Assembly (NCBI GenBank): GCA_030041475.1
Contig: JASHNU010000068.1
Location: forward strand, 1-64,000
Reading direction: 5' to 3'
Origin: Candidatus Sulfotelmatobacter sp.
GTDB taxonomy: Bacteria > Acidobacteriota > Terriglobia > Terriglobales > Acidobacteriaceae
DNA length: 64,000 bases
Made by a program: the position numbers and the translations under genes
Shown: piece by piece, positions 33,673-42,887 of the stretch
How the letters are laid out: each line of letters opens with the position of its first letter
How positions within the stretch are numbered: the stretch's first letter is position 1
The notes under the pieces: model-generated
What the model saw: only the letters and a program-made list of their open reading frames with translations
The model's database searches: none
Told to the model about the DNA's origin: nothing

Positions 33673-35175
33673 CTAGCCGATTCTCGCGCACACTGCTTTC
33701 GTCTGGGTGTAGTTGTTGAGCACATCGTGTCCCATCTCTCGTCCCCAGCCGGACTGCTTGTACCCTCCGAACGGCAGGGCCGCATCGAAAATGTTGTAGC
33801 AGTTGATCCACACTGTGCCCGCGCGCAGCTGCGCTGCCATGCGATGCGCTTTGTCGATGTCCTTTGTCCAGACCGCCGCCGCCAGGCCGTATGTGCTGTC
33901 GTTGGCACGAGGAATAATCTCCTCCGGATCACTGAACGGCATCGCCGCCACCACGGGCCCGAAGATTTCTTCCTTCACCACCTTCATGTTTTCGGTCGTG
34001 TCTACCAGCACCGTCGGCTCCACGAAATATCCGCGATCGCCGGCCTTGTGCCCGCCGACCACAGCCTTCGCACCTTCCGCGAATCCGGCTTCGAGATATC
34101 CGCACACGCGATCCAGTTGTTCGGTCGAAACCAGCGGTCCCATCTGCGTCTTCGGATCCAGCCCTGAGCCCACGCGGATCTTCTTCGCCTGCGCCGCGAC
34201 TCCCTCTACCACTTGATCGTAGATCGACTTCTCCACATACAACCGCGATCCCGCGCAGCAGCACTGCCCGTGATTGAAGAAGATGGCGCTCGCCGATCCG
34301 GGAATCGCAACCTCCAGGTCCGCATCCTTGAACACCACGTTCGGAGACTTTCCACCCAGCTCCAGCGTCACTTTCTTCAAGTTGCCGGCTGCCGCGTGCA
34401 CGATCAGCTTGCCCACCTCGGTTGATCCCGTGAACGCAACCTTGTCCACATCCGGATGCGCCGCCAGCGCCGCACCAGCCGTTTCGCCGTAGCCAGTTAC
34501 GATGTTGACCACTCCGTCGGAGAAGCCTGCCTCGCAGATCAACTCACCCAGACGCAGCGCCGAGAGCGGCGTCTGCTCCGCCGGCTTCAACACAACAGTG
34601 CAACCCGTCGCTAGCGCCGGACCCAGCTTCCACGCCGCCATCAGCAGCGGGAAGTTCCAGGGAATAATCTGCCCCACCACGCCCACCGGCTCACGCAGCG
34701 TATAGGCCAGATACTGCGCTCCCGGCGTATACGGAACGGACAGCGGAATGGTGTTGCCTTCCAGCTTCGTCGCCCATCCCGCCATATAGCGAAACAGCTC
34801 CGACGCCAGCGGCACATCCGCCGCCTTCGCGATCGTCAGCGGCTTGCCGTTATCGAGGCTTTCCAGATAGCCGAACTCTTCATTGTGGGCGTCGATCAGA
34901 TCGGCTAGCTTCCACATCAACCGTCCGCGCTCCGACGCCGTCATCCGGCTCCACGGGCCCTCAAATGCCTTGCTTGCTGCCCGCACCGCCCGCTCGATAT
35001 CTTCACGATCTCCTTCCGCGATCTTGGCCAGTACTTCACCCGTTGCAGGATTGTATGTTGGAAACGTCTTGCCGGAAGCGGCTTGAACCCACTTGCCGTT
35101 GATCAGCATCGGCCGTGGCTTGTCGATGAACTCGGCCACTTGCGGATGAATTTCCGGGGAAACTGCGATGCCCAT
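33673..35175 (-). CDS. NAD-dependent aldehyde dehydrogenase
   Basis: 500 residues, a complete class 1/2-like aldehyde dehydrogenase: GQIIPWNFPLLMAAWKLGPA, FTGSTEVGKLIV, LELGGKSPNVVF (base Glu) and the nucleophile in NHGQCCCAGSRLYVEKS. PFGGYKQSGWGREMG closes the fold. Excellent ribosome-binding site AAAGGAGG four bases before ATG. It is the third gene of a leftward deoC-ALDH16-ALDH unit, where acetaldehyde released by deoxyribose-phosphate aldolase is the natural candidate substrate; this is inference from position. Confidence 0.93.
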   Translation of the reverse strand: MGIAVSPEIHPQVAEFIDKPRPMLINGKWVQAASGKTFPTYNPATGEVLAKIAEGDREDIERAVRAASKAFEGPWSRMTASERGRLMWKLADLIDAHNEEFGYLESLDNGKPLTIAKAADVPLASELFRYMAGWATKLEGNTIPLSVPYTPGAQYLAYTLREPVGVVGQIIPWNFPLLMAAWKLGPALATGCTVVLKPAEQTPLSALRLGELICEAGFSDGVVNIVTGYGETAGAALAAHPDVDKVAFTGSTEVGKLIVHAAAGNLKKVTLELGGKSPNVVFKDADLEVAIPGSASAIFFNHGQCCCAGSRLYVEKSIYDQVVEGVAAQAKKIRVGSGLDPKTQMGPLVSTEQLDRVCGYLEAGFAEGAKAVVGGHKAGDRGYFVEPTVLVDTTENMKVVKEEIFGPVVAAMPFSDPEEIIPRANDSTYGLAAAVWTKDIDKAHRMAAQLRAGTVWINCYNIFDAALPFGGYKQSGWGREMGHDVLNNYTQTKAVCARIG

Positions 35176-35285
35176 AGGTCCTCCTTTAGTCGACGTGGAC
35201 TTGCAAGAATGAAAAGATACCAGACGGAAAACGCTTGCTGAATGCTAGCTCTGGGAGCGGGCAAAAGCAAATCGCCAGCGGGTGG

Positions 35286-37673
35286 CTACTCTCCGTAGGG
35301 CACCCAGATATTTTTCACTTGAGCGGCATGTTCCAGAAACCAGCGCCCCTCCCCTTGTTTCGCGTCAAACCAGTCAATCGCGCGGCCTTCATTCGTCCAC
35401 ACCTGTTTCAGGTTTCCCGTCGACATCGCCTTGGCCGCGGACACCAGGGCATCGTCGCCGCAGCACCAGATGGCATCGACGTCGTCGTGTTCCGCAATCG
35501 TTTGCAGAAGTTGAGACGCGTACCCCGTCACGATGTTGACGGCACCGCCCGGCAGATCGCTGGTATCGAATAGCTGGTAAAGGTCGCCGGTGATCAGCGG
35601 ATACTTCTCCGAGGGCACAGCGATCACGGCGTTGCCCACCGCGAGCAAAGGCATGACGAGCGAGAAGAAGCCGAGCAGCGGCGCCTCGGCCGGGCAGATT
35701 ACGCCGACGGTTCCGATGGGTTCATTCATTGCAATTGCAATGTTGCGGAATGGCGGATTATGCACCGCGCCGTCGTATTTATCTGCCCAGGCAGCGTAAC
35801 TGAAAATGCGTTCGATTCCGAGATCGACTTCCGTACCGGCTTGCCTTTCGCCGACAGCCTCCGCCAGATGATGAACAATCTCACTGCGGCGCTGTGACAG
35901 ATTTTCTGCGCAGTAGTACAGCACCTGGGCGCGGTTGTGGGCAGTTGCCTTCGCCCAGGCGTCCGCCTTACGGGCCGCTTCGACGGCGTTGCGCACGTCT
36001 TTGCGATTGCCCAGCGGCGCTTCGCCCAGCAGTCGACCATCGGCAGCACGAACTGGCATGCTGTATCCGGAGTCCGGCCGCACCTGCTTGCCACCGATGT
36101 AGAGCTTCACTGTCCGATCGATTGCCGGCGTGCTGCCTTCAATTTCTTCTTCTGATGTCGGAGCTGCGGCCGCGGTAGCCGTGAATTTCGGCGCGTGCTT
36201 GAACCACGCCGGCTCCATATATTCGAGCATGCCTTCGCGCCCGCCTTCGCGGCCGTACCCGCTCTCGCGATATCCCCCAAAGCCGCATGCTGCATCGAAT
36301 AGATTTGCGCAATTCACCCAGACCACACCAGCCTTAAGCTGCGCTGCCACATGCAAAGCAACGTTGATGCTCTCGCTCCACACGCAAGAGGCCAGCCCGT
36401 AAACAGTATTGTTGGCGAGTTCGACTGCTTCTCTCGGCGTGCGGAACGTCATCGCCGCAAGTACCGGACCAAAAATTTCCTCCTGCGCTACGATCGAAGT
36501 CGGGTGCACGTTGCTCAGCAACGTTGGCGGATAATAGAAGCCACGCGAAGGCAGGGCCATCGGCGGCTGCCAGCAGGTCGCGCCCTCCGCTACGCCCTGC
36601 GCCACCATGCGCTGAATGCGATCCAGTTGCACGCGGGCGACAATCGCGCCAATGTCAATCGCCTTGTCGAGTGGCGGCCCTACGCGCAACGTGCTCATGC
36701 GGTCGCGGATTTTCGAAATCAACGTCTCCGCGATGCTTTCCTGCATCAGCAGCCGCGAGCCAGCGCAGCAGACCTGCCCCTGGTTGAACCAGATCCCATC
36801 GACCAGGCCTTCAACGGCGCTGTCGAGATCGGCGTCCTCAAAAATGATGAATGGAGATTTTCCTCCCAGCTCGAGCGAGAGCCTTTTGTGGCCGGGAGCG
36901 GTTGCGGCTCGGATCGCGCGTCCGACTTCGGTCGATCCGGTGAAGGCAATCTTGTCCACGTCCGGATGCTTCACGAGCGCTTCACCCGTGGAGCCGTCTC
37001 CCGTGACGATATTTACGACTCCATCGGGCAGCCGGGCTTCCTGGCAAAGTTCGGCGAATGCGAGCGCAGTGAGCGGAGTAAATTCCGCCGGCTTCAAAAC
37101 CACGGTATTTCCTGCCGCCAGTGCCGGAGCAATTTTCCACGCCAGCATCAGCAGAGGAAAATTCCACGGAATAATCTGCCCGACGACGCCGCAAGGCACG
37201 TGATCAGGAAATTCCTGCGCGATCAACTGCGCCCAGCCCGCATGATGATAGAAATGCCGCGCCACCAAGGGAATGTCGATGTCGCGGCTCTCGCGGATGG
37301 GCTTGCCGTTGTCCATGGTCTCGAGCACCGCAAGCAACCGCGAATGCTTCTGCACCAGTCGCGCCAATCCGTACAGATATCGCGCACGGAAGTGTGGTGT
37401 GAGTGCTTGCCATTTCGGGGCCGCGATCCGTGCCGCACGCACGGCCGCGTCGATGTCAGCGGGGGTGCCTTGCGCGATCGAGGCTAATTTTTCGCCGGTG
37501 GAGGGATCGAGCGTGTCGAAATATCCGCCGGCTGCCGGCGCGTGCCATGTGCCGCCAATGAAAAATCCGAAGCACCGCCCGTGGCGGTCGAGCCAGGCTA
37601 GCGACTCTTTAGGATCCTCGGGCGCGGGTCCGTATTCCATGCTGACGAATTTTTCAGCGATGCTCATCTTCAA
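35286..37673 (-). CDS. Double-domain aldehyde dehydrogenase (ALDH16-like)
   Basis: 795 residues. The first unit (about 30-500) is a full aldehyde dehydrogenase: GQIIPWNFPLLMLAWKIAPA, FTGSTEVGRAI, LELGGKSPFIIF and the nucleophile in NQGQVCCAGSRLLMQ. A linker rich in Ala/Thr/Glu follows, then a second, shortened unit (about 525-795) with the N-terminal ALDH fold (YIGGKQVRPDSGYSMPVRAA, GTVGVICPAEAPLLGFFSLV) but no catalytic-Cys region: after TNEGRAIDWF the protein ends. This layout matches ALDH16, whose second half is non-catalytic and structural. The gene lies between deoC and another ALDH in one transcription direction. Confidence 0.9.
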   Translation of the reverse strand: MKMSIAEKFVSMEYGPAPEDPKESLAWLDRHGRCFGFFIGGTWHAPAAGGYFDTLDPSTGEKLASIAQGTPADIDAAVRAARIAAPKWQALTPHFRARYLYGLARLVQKHSRLLAVLETMDNGKPIRESRDIDIPLVARHFYHHAGWAQLIAQEFPDHVPCGVVGQIIPWNFPLLMLAWKIAPALAAGNTVVLKPAEFTPLTALAFAELCQEARLPDGVVNIVTGDGSTGEALVKHPDVDKIAFTGSTEVGRAIRAATAPGHKRLSLELGGKSPFIIFEDADLDSAVEGLVDGIWFNQGQVCCAGSRLLMQESIAETLISKIRDRMSTLRVGPPLDKAIDIGAIVARVQLDRIQRMVAQGVAEGATCWQPPMALPSRGFYYPPTLLSNVHPTSIVAQEEIFGPVLAAMTFRTPREAVELANNTVYGLASCVWSESINVALHVAAQLKAGVVWVNCANLFDAACGFGGYRESGYGREGGREGMLEYMEPAWFKHAPKFTATAAAAPTSEEEIEGSTPAIDRTVKLYIGGKQVRPDSGYSMPVRAADGRLLGEAPLGNRKDVRNAVEAARKADAWAKATAHNRAQVLYYCAENLSQRRSEIVHHLAEAVGERQAGTEVDLGIERIFSYAAWADKYDGAVHNPPFRNIAIAMNEPIGTVGVICPAEAPLLGFFSLVMPLLAVGNAVIAVPSEKYPLITGDLYQLFDTSDLPGGAVNIVTGYASQLLQTIAEHDDVDAIWCCGDDALVSAAKAMSTGNLKQVWTNEGRAIDWFDAKQGEGRWFLEHAAQVKNIWVPYGE

Positions 37674-37699
37674 AATGCCAATTCAACCTTGACAACCCA

Positions 37700-38740
37700 C
37701 TACGCAATCGGATGCCGGTACTCGGCAGAATACCGCCCGTTGGCGTAGTGATCCAATTGCCGCTCGATATCCCCTAGCAATCCGCTCACTCCGAAGCGGA
37801 ACATCTCCGCACGCAGCCACGAATCCCCGAGTTCCTCTTTGATCAACGCGAGCCAGTCGAGGGACTGCTTGGCGCTGCGGATTCCTCCCGCCGGCTTGAA
37901 GCCGACCGCCATTCCGGTCTGCTGCGCATATTCACGAATTGTGCGCAGCATCACCAGGCTCACAGGCAGCGTGGCGTTGGTAGGTTCTTTCCCGGTCGAG
38001 GTTTTGACGAAATCCGCTCCCGCCATCATGGCGACGACGCTTGCCCGCGCGACGTTGCGCAACGTGAGCAAGTCACCCGTGCCGAGGATCACCTTCATGT
38101 GTGCCGGTCCACAGGCCTGCCGAAATGCCGCGATCTCATCGTACAAGGCCTGCCAACGTGCGCCGAACACATGTCCCCGGGTGATGACAACATCAATTTC
38201 GTGCGCACCGGCCTCTGCCGAGCGGCGAATTTCCGCCACGCGCTCGGCCAGAGGCGATAGTCCCGCAGGAAAGCCGGTTGAGACGGCAGCCACTCGAATG
38301 CCGCTCCCTTCGAGCGCGGTCAAAGCGGTCTCGATGAACGCGTGATAAACGCAGACCGCCGCGACTTTGATCCCCAATTCCTCGATTCCGAGCTTTTGCA
38401 CCAGGTCCTGCTGAAGCGGTTGCCGCGCCTTGGCGCAGAGACGGCGCACGCGCTCTTCGGTATCATCGCCGGAGAGTGTAGTCAGATCCATGCAGGTGAT
38501 TGCACGCAACAGCCATGCCGCCTGCCATTGTTTTTTCACGGTCCGACGCGCTACCTGTGACTGGCCGCGGTGCTCCACTGCACTGGTGTTCACGCGCACT
38601 TGCTGAATCCAGTTCAGATCGAGAGGAATACCGGAATTGGCGAGCAGCGGACGCCCGCCGAGCGTGGCGATGGCGCGCGCGGAATGCGGAGGTCCTACTG
38701 CGATTTCGCTTTCTGTCCGTCTATCTTGACCGGCTGGCAT
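37700..38740 (-). CDS. deoC: Deoxyribose-phosphate aldolase
   Basis: About 346 residues from ATG 38740 (368 if ATG 38806 is used). Cleaves 2-deoxyribose 5-phosphate to glyceraldehyde 3-phosphate and acetaldehyde. The Schiff-base lysine is in ADFVKTSTGKEP, and VAAVSTGFPAG, EIDVVITRGHVF, MKVILGTGDL and VGFKPAGGIRS follow the DeoC order. The N-terminal about 80 residues extend beyond the common short form. First gene of the leftward unit; it diverges from cdd across roughly 95 bases that should contain both promoters. With deoA on the other side, it completes deoxyribonucleoside breakdown apart from a phosphopentomutase. Confidence 0.94.
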   Translation of the reverse strand: MPAGQDRRTESEIAVGPPHSARAIATLGGRPLLANSGIPLDLNWIQQVRVNTSAVEHRGQSQVARRTVKKQWQAAWLLRAITCMDLTTLSGDDTEERVRRLCAKARQPLQQDLVQKLGIEELGIKVAAVCVYHAFIETALTALEGSGIRVAAVSTGFPAGLSPLAERVAEIRRSAEAGAHEIDVVITRGHVFGARWQALYDEIAAFRQACGPAHMKVILGTGDLLTLRNVARASVVAMMAGADFVKTSTGKEPTNATLPVSLVMLRTIREYAQQTGMAVGFKPAGGIRSAKQSLDWLALIKEELGDSWLRAEMFRFGVSGLLGDIERQLDHYANGRYSAEYRHPIA

Positions 38741-38835
38741 TGCAGGCACCGAGTTGTAATTGTACGGCAGGCTATCGCGTAACGCGAATTTCAGCCCGGC
38801 CTGCATTAAGCCATGAACTTGTCCGAAGGTTTACA

Positions 38836-39273
38836 ATGGCGCACGATTTCCGACGTCCTATGCCCAAGACTCCGAAAATATCCGCTGCGGTGCGAAGAAA
38901 ACTCGAGACGGTTGCGGTAAACGTGATGAAGAACGCGCATGCTCCCTATTCGAACTTTCACGTTGGCGCAGCAATTCTGCTCACGAACGGCAAGATTTTT
39001 TCTGGTTGTAACGTGGAAAACGCCTCTTATGGGATGACGAACTGCGCTGAGCGTACTGCGATTTTTTCTGCCGTGGCTCAGTTGGGGCCAAAAATCGAGA
39101 TTCGCGCCGTGGCCGTGGCCAACGATCACGGCGTCGCATGTTCTCCGTGCGGCGCATGCCGCCAGGTCATTTACGAATTTGGCCCCGACGCGACAGTTTT
39201 CTTCCAAGGCACACACGGTCCGAAACGGGCACACATTACCGAACTCCTTCCGGAGGGATTCCGCCTCCAGTGA
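38836..39273 (+). CDS. cdd: Cytidine deaminase
   Basis: About 145 residues, a homotetramer-type cytidine deaminase that makes (deoxy)uridine. Zinc ligands Cys70 (NCAER, with catalytic Glu72), Cys105 and Cys108 (SPCGACRQVI); CNVENASYGMT is the substrate-binding stretch. The frame is open from 38500, but homology begins near ATG 38860/38836. Its TGA overlaps the GTG start of deoA, so cdd, deoA and nupC form a tight salvage operon. Confidence 0.96.
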   Translation: MAHDFRRPMPKTPKISAAVRRKLETVAVNVMKNAHAPYSNFHVGAAILLTNGKIFSGCNVENASYGMTNCAERTAIFSAVAQLGPKIEIRAVAVANDHGVACSPCGACRQVIYEFGPDATVFFQGTHGPKRAHITELLPEGFRLQ

Positions 39274-40625
39274 GCCAGCCCACGCCTATTCCCGAAACCT
39301 TCCGCGCCATCGACGTCATTCGAAAGAAGCGTGACGCGCTGGAGTTGTCTCGCTCCGAAATCGAGGCGTTGGTCAACGCCTACACGCGCGGCGATATTCC
39401 CGACTACCAGGTTTCCGCCTGGCTGATGGCCGTGGTGCTGCGCGGCATGACTCGCGCGGAAACCGCCGCCCTGACCGACGCCATGCTGCGCTCGGGTGAG
39501 GTGCTCGATCTTTCTGCGTTGCCGGCCAGAAAGGTGGACAAGCACTCGACCGGCGGAGTCGGAGACAAGACCTCGCTCGTGCTGGCTCCTCTCGTGGCTG
39601 CGGCCGGCATAGCTGTGCCCATGATCAGCGGGCGCGGTCTCGGTCACACCGGAGGAACTCTCGACAAACTCGAGGCCATCCCCGGCTTCAACGTGAATCT
39701 TTCCGTGGTCGAGTTTCGCCGTGTGCTCGAAACCTGCGGCTGCGCCATGATCGGTCAGACCGCCGAGATCACGCCCGCAGATCGCAAGCTGTACGCGTTG
39801 CGCGACGTCACCGGCACGGTCGAAAGCCCATACCTGATTTGTGCTTCGATCATGAGCAAAAAGCTGGCGGAAGGTATCGACGCGCTGGTGCTCGATGTGA
39901 AGACCGGTTCCGGCGCATTCATGAAGAAGGAGCAGGACGCCGTCTTTCTTGCCGAGTTGATGGTCGAAACCGGCGAACGCATGGGCAAGCAGGTGGTCGC
40001 GCTGATTACCGACATGGATCAGCCCCTCGGCAACATGATCGGTAGCGCGCTGGAGGTGGTCGAAGTCGTCGACATCCTGCGGGGCGGTGATCCGCAGGAT
40101 TTGCGCGAACTCTGCCTCGAACTCGCCGCATGGATGCTGCAACTGGGCGGCGCCGCGGAAACCGTTTCGGAAGGGAAACAGCAGAGCGCGCGGCTGATTC
40201 GGTCCGGCGCGGCGCTCGAAAAGTTTCGCCAAATGATCGAACTGCAGGGTGGAGACCCTCACGTGATCGACGACGCCAGTCATCTTCCACAGGCACAACA
40301 CACGATGAAAGTCATCAGCGCACGAGCGGGCTATGTTGCGGCGATGCAGTGCGAACAGATCGGCACGGCGTGTGTGATTCTGGGTGGAGGACGCGAGTGC
40401 AAGGAAGATGCGGTGGATCCCTCGGTCGGCATTGTGCTGCACAAGAAAGTGGGCGATCGCGTCGTCATCGGCGAACCGCTGGCCACGATCTATTACAATG
40501 CCGAGGCCAAGGCGCAGCGCGCCCGTCAATTAATCGAAGCGAGTTGCCAGATCGCCGATGCGCCGCCGAGCGTTAAACGGCCGTTGATTCATCAAGTAAT
40601 CGGCAAATCCGGAGAGAAACGCTGA
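39270..40625 (+). CDS. deoA: Thymidine / pyrimidine-nucleoside phosphorylase
   Basis: About 451 residues. Splits thymidine, deoxyuridine or uridine with phosphate. Signature KHSTGGVGDKTSLVLAPLVA (phosphate site), GRGLGHTGGTLDKLEAIPGF, and KTGSGAFM are present; the C-terminal PYNP domain (about 345-435) is complete. GTG 39270 overlaps the cdd TGA. The upstream in-frame extension from 39138 lies inside cdd and is not coding for this protein. Followed directly by the transporter. Confidence 0.96.
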   Translation: MSQPTPIPETFRAIDVIRKKRDALELSRSEIEALVNAYTRGDIPDYQVSAWLMAVVLRGMTRAETAALTDAMLRSGEVLDLSALPARKVDKHSTGGVGDKTSLVLAPLVAAAGIAVPMISGRGLGHTGGTLDKLEAIPGFNVNLSVVEFRRVLETCGCAMIGQTAEITPADRKLYALRDVTGTVESPYLICASIMSKKLAEGIDALVLDVKTGSGAFMKKEQDAVFLAELMVETGERMGKQVVALITDMDQPLGNMIGSALEVVEVVDILRGGDPQDLRELCLELAAWMLQLGGAAETVSEGKQQSARLIRSGAALEKFRQMIELQGGDPHVIDDASHLPQAQHTMKVISARAGYVAAMQCEQIGTACVILGGGRECKEDAVDPSVGIVLHKKVGDRVVIGEPLATIYYNAEAKAQRARQLIEASCQIADAPPSVKRPLIHQVIGKSGEKR

Positions 40626-41855
40626 ATGGGACATTTCACCGGCATTCTCGGCCTGTTGTCCATGCTTGGCCTCGCGTACACGTTTTCCACGAACCGGCGC
40701 GCCATTCGAGTCAAGACCGTTGCCTGGGGTCTTGGCCTACAGATCGCGTTCGCCATCTTTGTGCTGAAGGTTCCTTTCGGTCGCGATATGTTTCAGAGAA
40801 TCGGAGACGCCGCCAACAAGGTGCTCAGTTATTCCTTCGTCGGATCGGAGTTTGTCTTCGGTGCGCTGGGCAAGCAAAATTCGAGCATCGGATTTATTTT
40901 TGCATTTCAAGTGCTGCCGGTCGTGGTCTTTATTTGCGCGCTGTTCGCGATCCTCTACCACTTCGGCATCATGCAGATCGTCATTCGCATAGCCGCTTGG
41001 ATCATGATTCGGATCATGGGCGCCAGCGGCGCCGAATCACTTAATGTCGCGGCGAGCATCTTCATGGGGCAGACCGAAGCCCCGGTCACGATTCGTCCGT
41101 TTCTGCCGGAACTCACCCGTTCCGAACTGATGACTGTGATGACCAGCGGTATGGCTCACGTTTCCGGATCGATCATGGCTGCGTACTTCGCCTTCGGCGC
41201 CGAACCGCGGCACGTATTGAGCGCCGTCATCATGACCGCTCCCGGCACCATCCTCGTATCGAAAATGCTCGTGCCCGAAACGGAGGAGCCAAAGACCGCG
41301 GGAAAAGTCGTGATGAGCGCTGAGGAAGAAGAGAAGGAAAAACATGAAAATCTTCTCGGCGCAATCGCTCGCGGGACTGGCGACGGTCTGCATATGGCGC
41401 TCAACATCGGAGCCATGCTCATCGCCTTTCTCGCGCTCATCGCGCTGCTCGATGGCATTCTCGGCGGCATTCACCGCCACGCCGTATGGTTCCCTGCAAG
41501 CCTTGAAGGAGTTCTCGGCGTCATCTTTTCGCCGGTGGCGTGGGTCATCGGTATCCCCTGGCACGACTGCCGCGCGATCGGAAATCTGCTGGGCACGCGG
41601 ATGGTGCTTAATGAACTTGTCGCTTTCTCCATGCTCGGCCCGCAGAGAGCGGCGCTCGATCCTCGATCGTTCACCATCGCCACGTTTGCGTTGTGTGGCT
41701 TCGCCAATTTGAGTTCGATTGGAATTCAGATCGGCGGCATTGGCGCGCTCGCGCCGAACAAACGTGGTGAACTCGCGCGGCTCGGGGTTCGAGCCATGCT
41801 TGCGGGCACGATGGCTAACCTGATGTCGGCTTCGATTGCAGGGATCTTACTCTAA
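40626..41855 (+). CDS. nupC: Concentrative nucleoside transporter (CNT family)
   Basis: 409 residues, about ten membrane helices. Imports nucleosides with H+ or Na+. The family signature is seen as ESLNVAASIFMGQTEAPVTI and the later CGFANLSSIGIQIGGIGALA near the C-terminus. A charged loop (EEEEKEKHEN, about residue 235) separates halves. ATG follows the deoA TGA immediately, so deaminase, phosphorylase and importer are expressed together. It converges with the minus-strand ureide-permease-like gene 13 bases downstream. Confidence 0.95.
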   Translation: MGHFTGILGLLSMLGLAYTFSTNRRAIRVKTVAWGLGLQIAFAIFVLKVPFGRDMFQRIGDAANKVLSYSFVGSEFVFGALGKQNSSIGFIFAFQVLPVVVFICALFAILYHFGIMQIVIRIAAWIMIRIMGASGAESLNVAASIFMGQTEAPVTIRPFLPELTRSELMTVMTSGMAHVSGSIMAAYFAFGAEPRHVLSAVIMTAPGTILVSKMLVPETEEPKTAGKVVMSAEEEEKEKHENLLGAIARGTGDGLHMALNIGAMLIAFLALIALLDGILGGIHRHAVWFPASLEGVLGVIFSPVAWVIGIPWHDCRAIGNLLGTRMVLNELVAFSMLGPQRAALDPRSFTIATFALCGFANLSSIGIQIGGIGALAPNKRGELARLGVRAMLAGTMANLMSASIAGILL

Positions 41856-41868
41856 TTCCCGATGGCGG

Positions 41869-42846
41869 CTAGCCGTTGGCGCGAGCCACGAGCAGAATTG
41901 CCAGGATGTAGAAAACAAACATGAGCGCCAGGAACATCCTGGCGCGCGCGTTGGATCCGGCAAATTCTTTCCATACAAAAACTCCCCACAGCGCCGCGAC
42001 CATGGGGGCGGACTGTCCGATAGCGTACGAGATGGCGAAGCTGGTGGACTTTCCCGCGACCACGTTAAACATCGTGCCCACACCCCAGATGCAGCCGCCA
42101 AGCAAACCGAGCAGATGGCCGGAAGGCGGTGCGCTGAAGAATCCGCTAATTCCAACTGGTTCGCCAACCAACGGCTTCCTCATGAAGTACACGTTCCACA
42201 CGAAACATGAGAGCAGCGCGCCAAGCGTAAGAAATACGACAGAACCATAAGGCGTCAGAGAGTTTCCACGGGTCGAACCGTATGCCACGAACGGATTCCA
42301 AAGCCCCATCAGCACGCCCGAAACGATGCATGTGACGATGCTCTTGCGCTCGATCGAACGCCCCACGCTGGTTAGGCTGCCGTACGCTTTGCCATCCAGG
42401 ATCACCGCGATCAGCGCGCAGGCGACGCCGGTCATCAAGAACAGCAGATTGCCTTTTGGCTGCAGGATGTAGCTGAGGACTGTTCCAACCACCAATGCGA
42501 TTCCAATCGAAACAGGAAAAGCGACAGCCAGCCCGGCCATGTCGATCGCGGCCACAAGCAACAGATTCGCCAGATTGAAAATTGCCCCGCCCACCAGCGT
42601 CGAGACGATGTTGGACGCATCGGCGGACTGCACATTGTTCAGGAAGCTCTCGGCGTTATGGCCGGTGCTTCCCATCGTCACGGCCAGAATCAGAGAGATC
42701 AGAAAAATGCCAATTGCATAGTCCCAATAAAAAAGTTCGAAGCGGTAGTTCCTTACGCCCTTGTAAGTGTTGGCCCACGAACCCCAGCAGACGGCGCTGG
42801 CAATCATCATCGCAAGCGCGACGGTCAGATTCGGCGGTGTGAACAT
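41869..42846 (-). CDS. Ureide-permease-like / DMT-superfamily transporter
   Basis: 325 residues with ten membrane helices of the drug/metabolite-transporter type. ASAVCWGSWANTYKGVRNYR, FELFYWDYAIGIFLISLILA and SYILQPKGNLLFLMTGVACA recall the ureide permeases (allantoin/uracil carriers) and sugar-type GRP/RhaT relatives. Gene order suggests substrate: it lies 41 bases behind dihydropyrimidinase on the same strand, so import of a pyrimidine, dihydropyrimidine or hydantoin is likely. A sugar or other amide substrate cannot be excluded. Confidence 0.75.
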   Translation of the reverse strand: MFTPPNLTVALAMMIASAVCWGSWANTYKGVRNYRFELFYWDYAIGIFLISLILAVTMGSTGHNAESFLNNVQSADASNIVSTLVGGAIFNLANLLLVAAIDMAGLAVAFPVSIGIALVVGTVLSYILQPKGNLLFLMTGVACALIAVILDGKAYGSLTSVGRSIERKSIVTCIVSGVLMGLWNPFVAYGSTRGNSLTPYGSVVFLTLGALLSCFVWNVYFMRKPLVGEPVGISGFFSAPPSGHLLGLLGGCIWGVGTMFNVVAGKSTSFAISYAIGQSAPMVAALWGVFVWKEFAGSNARARMFLALMFVFYILAILLVARANG

Positions 42847-42887
42847 TTGTTCTTCTCGGAACGCTCGTAGGCGTAAAGCAGGGTATA

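Noticed and set aside
39171-40529. 452-codon open frame antisense to deoA
   Set aside because: Antisense to a certain gene, His/Arg-rich translation typical of a reversed GC-rich frame.
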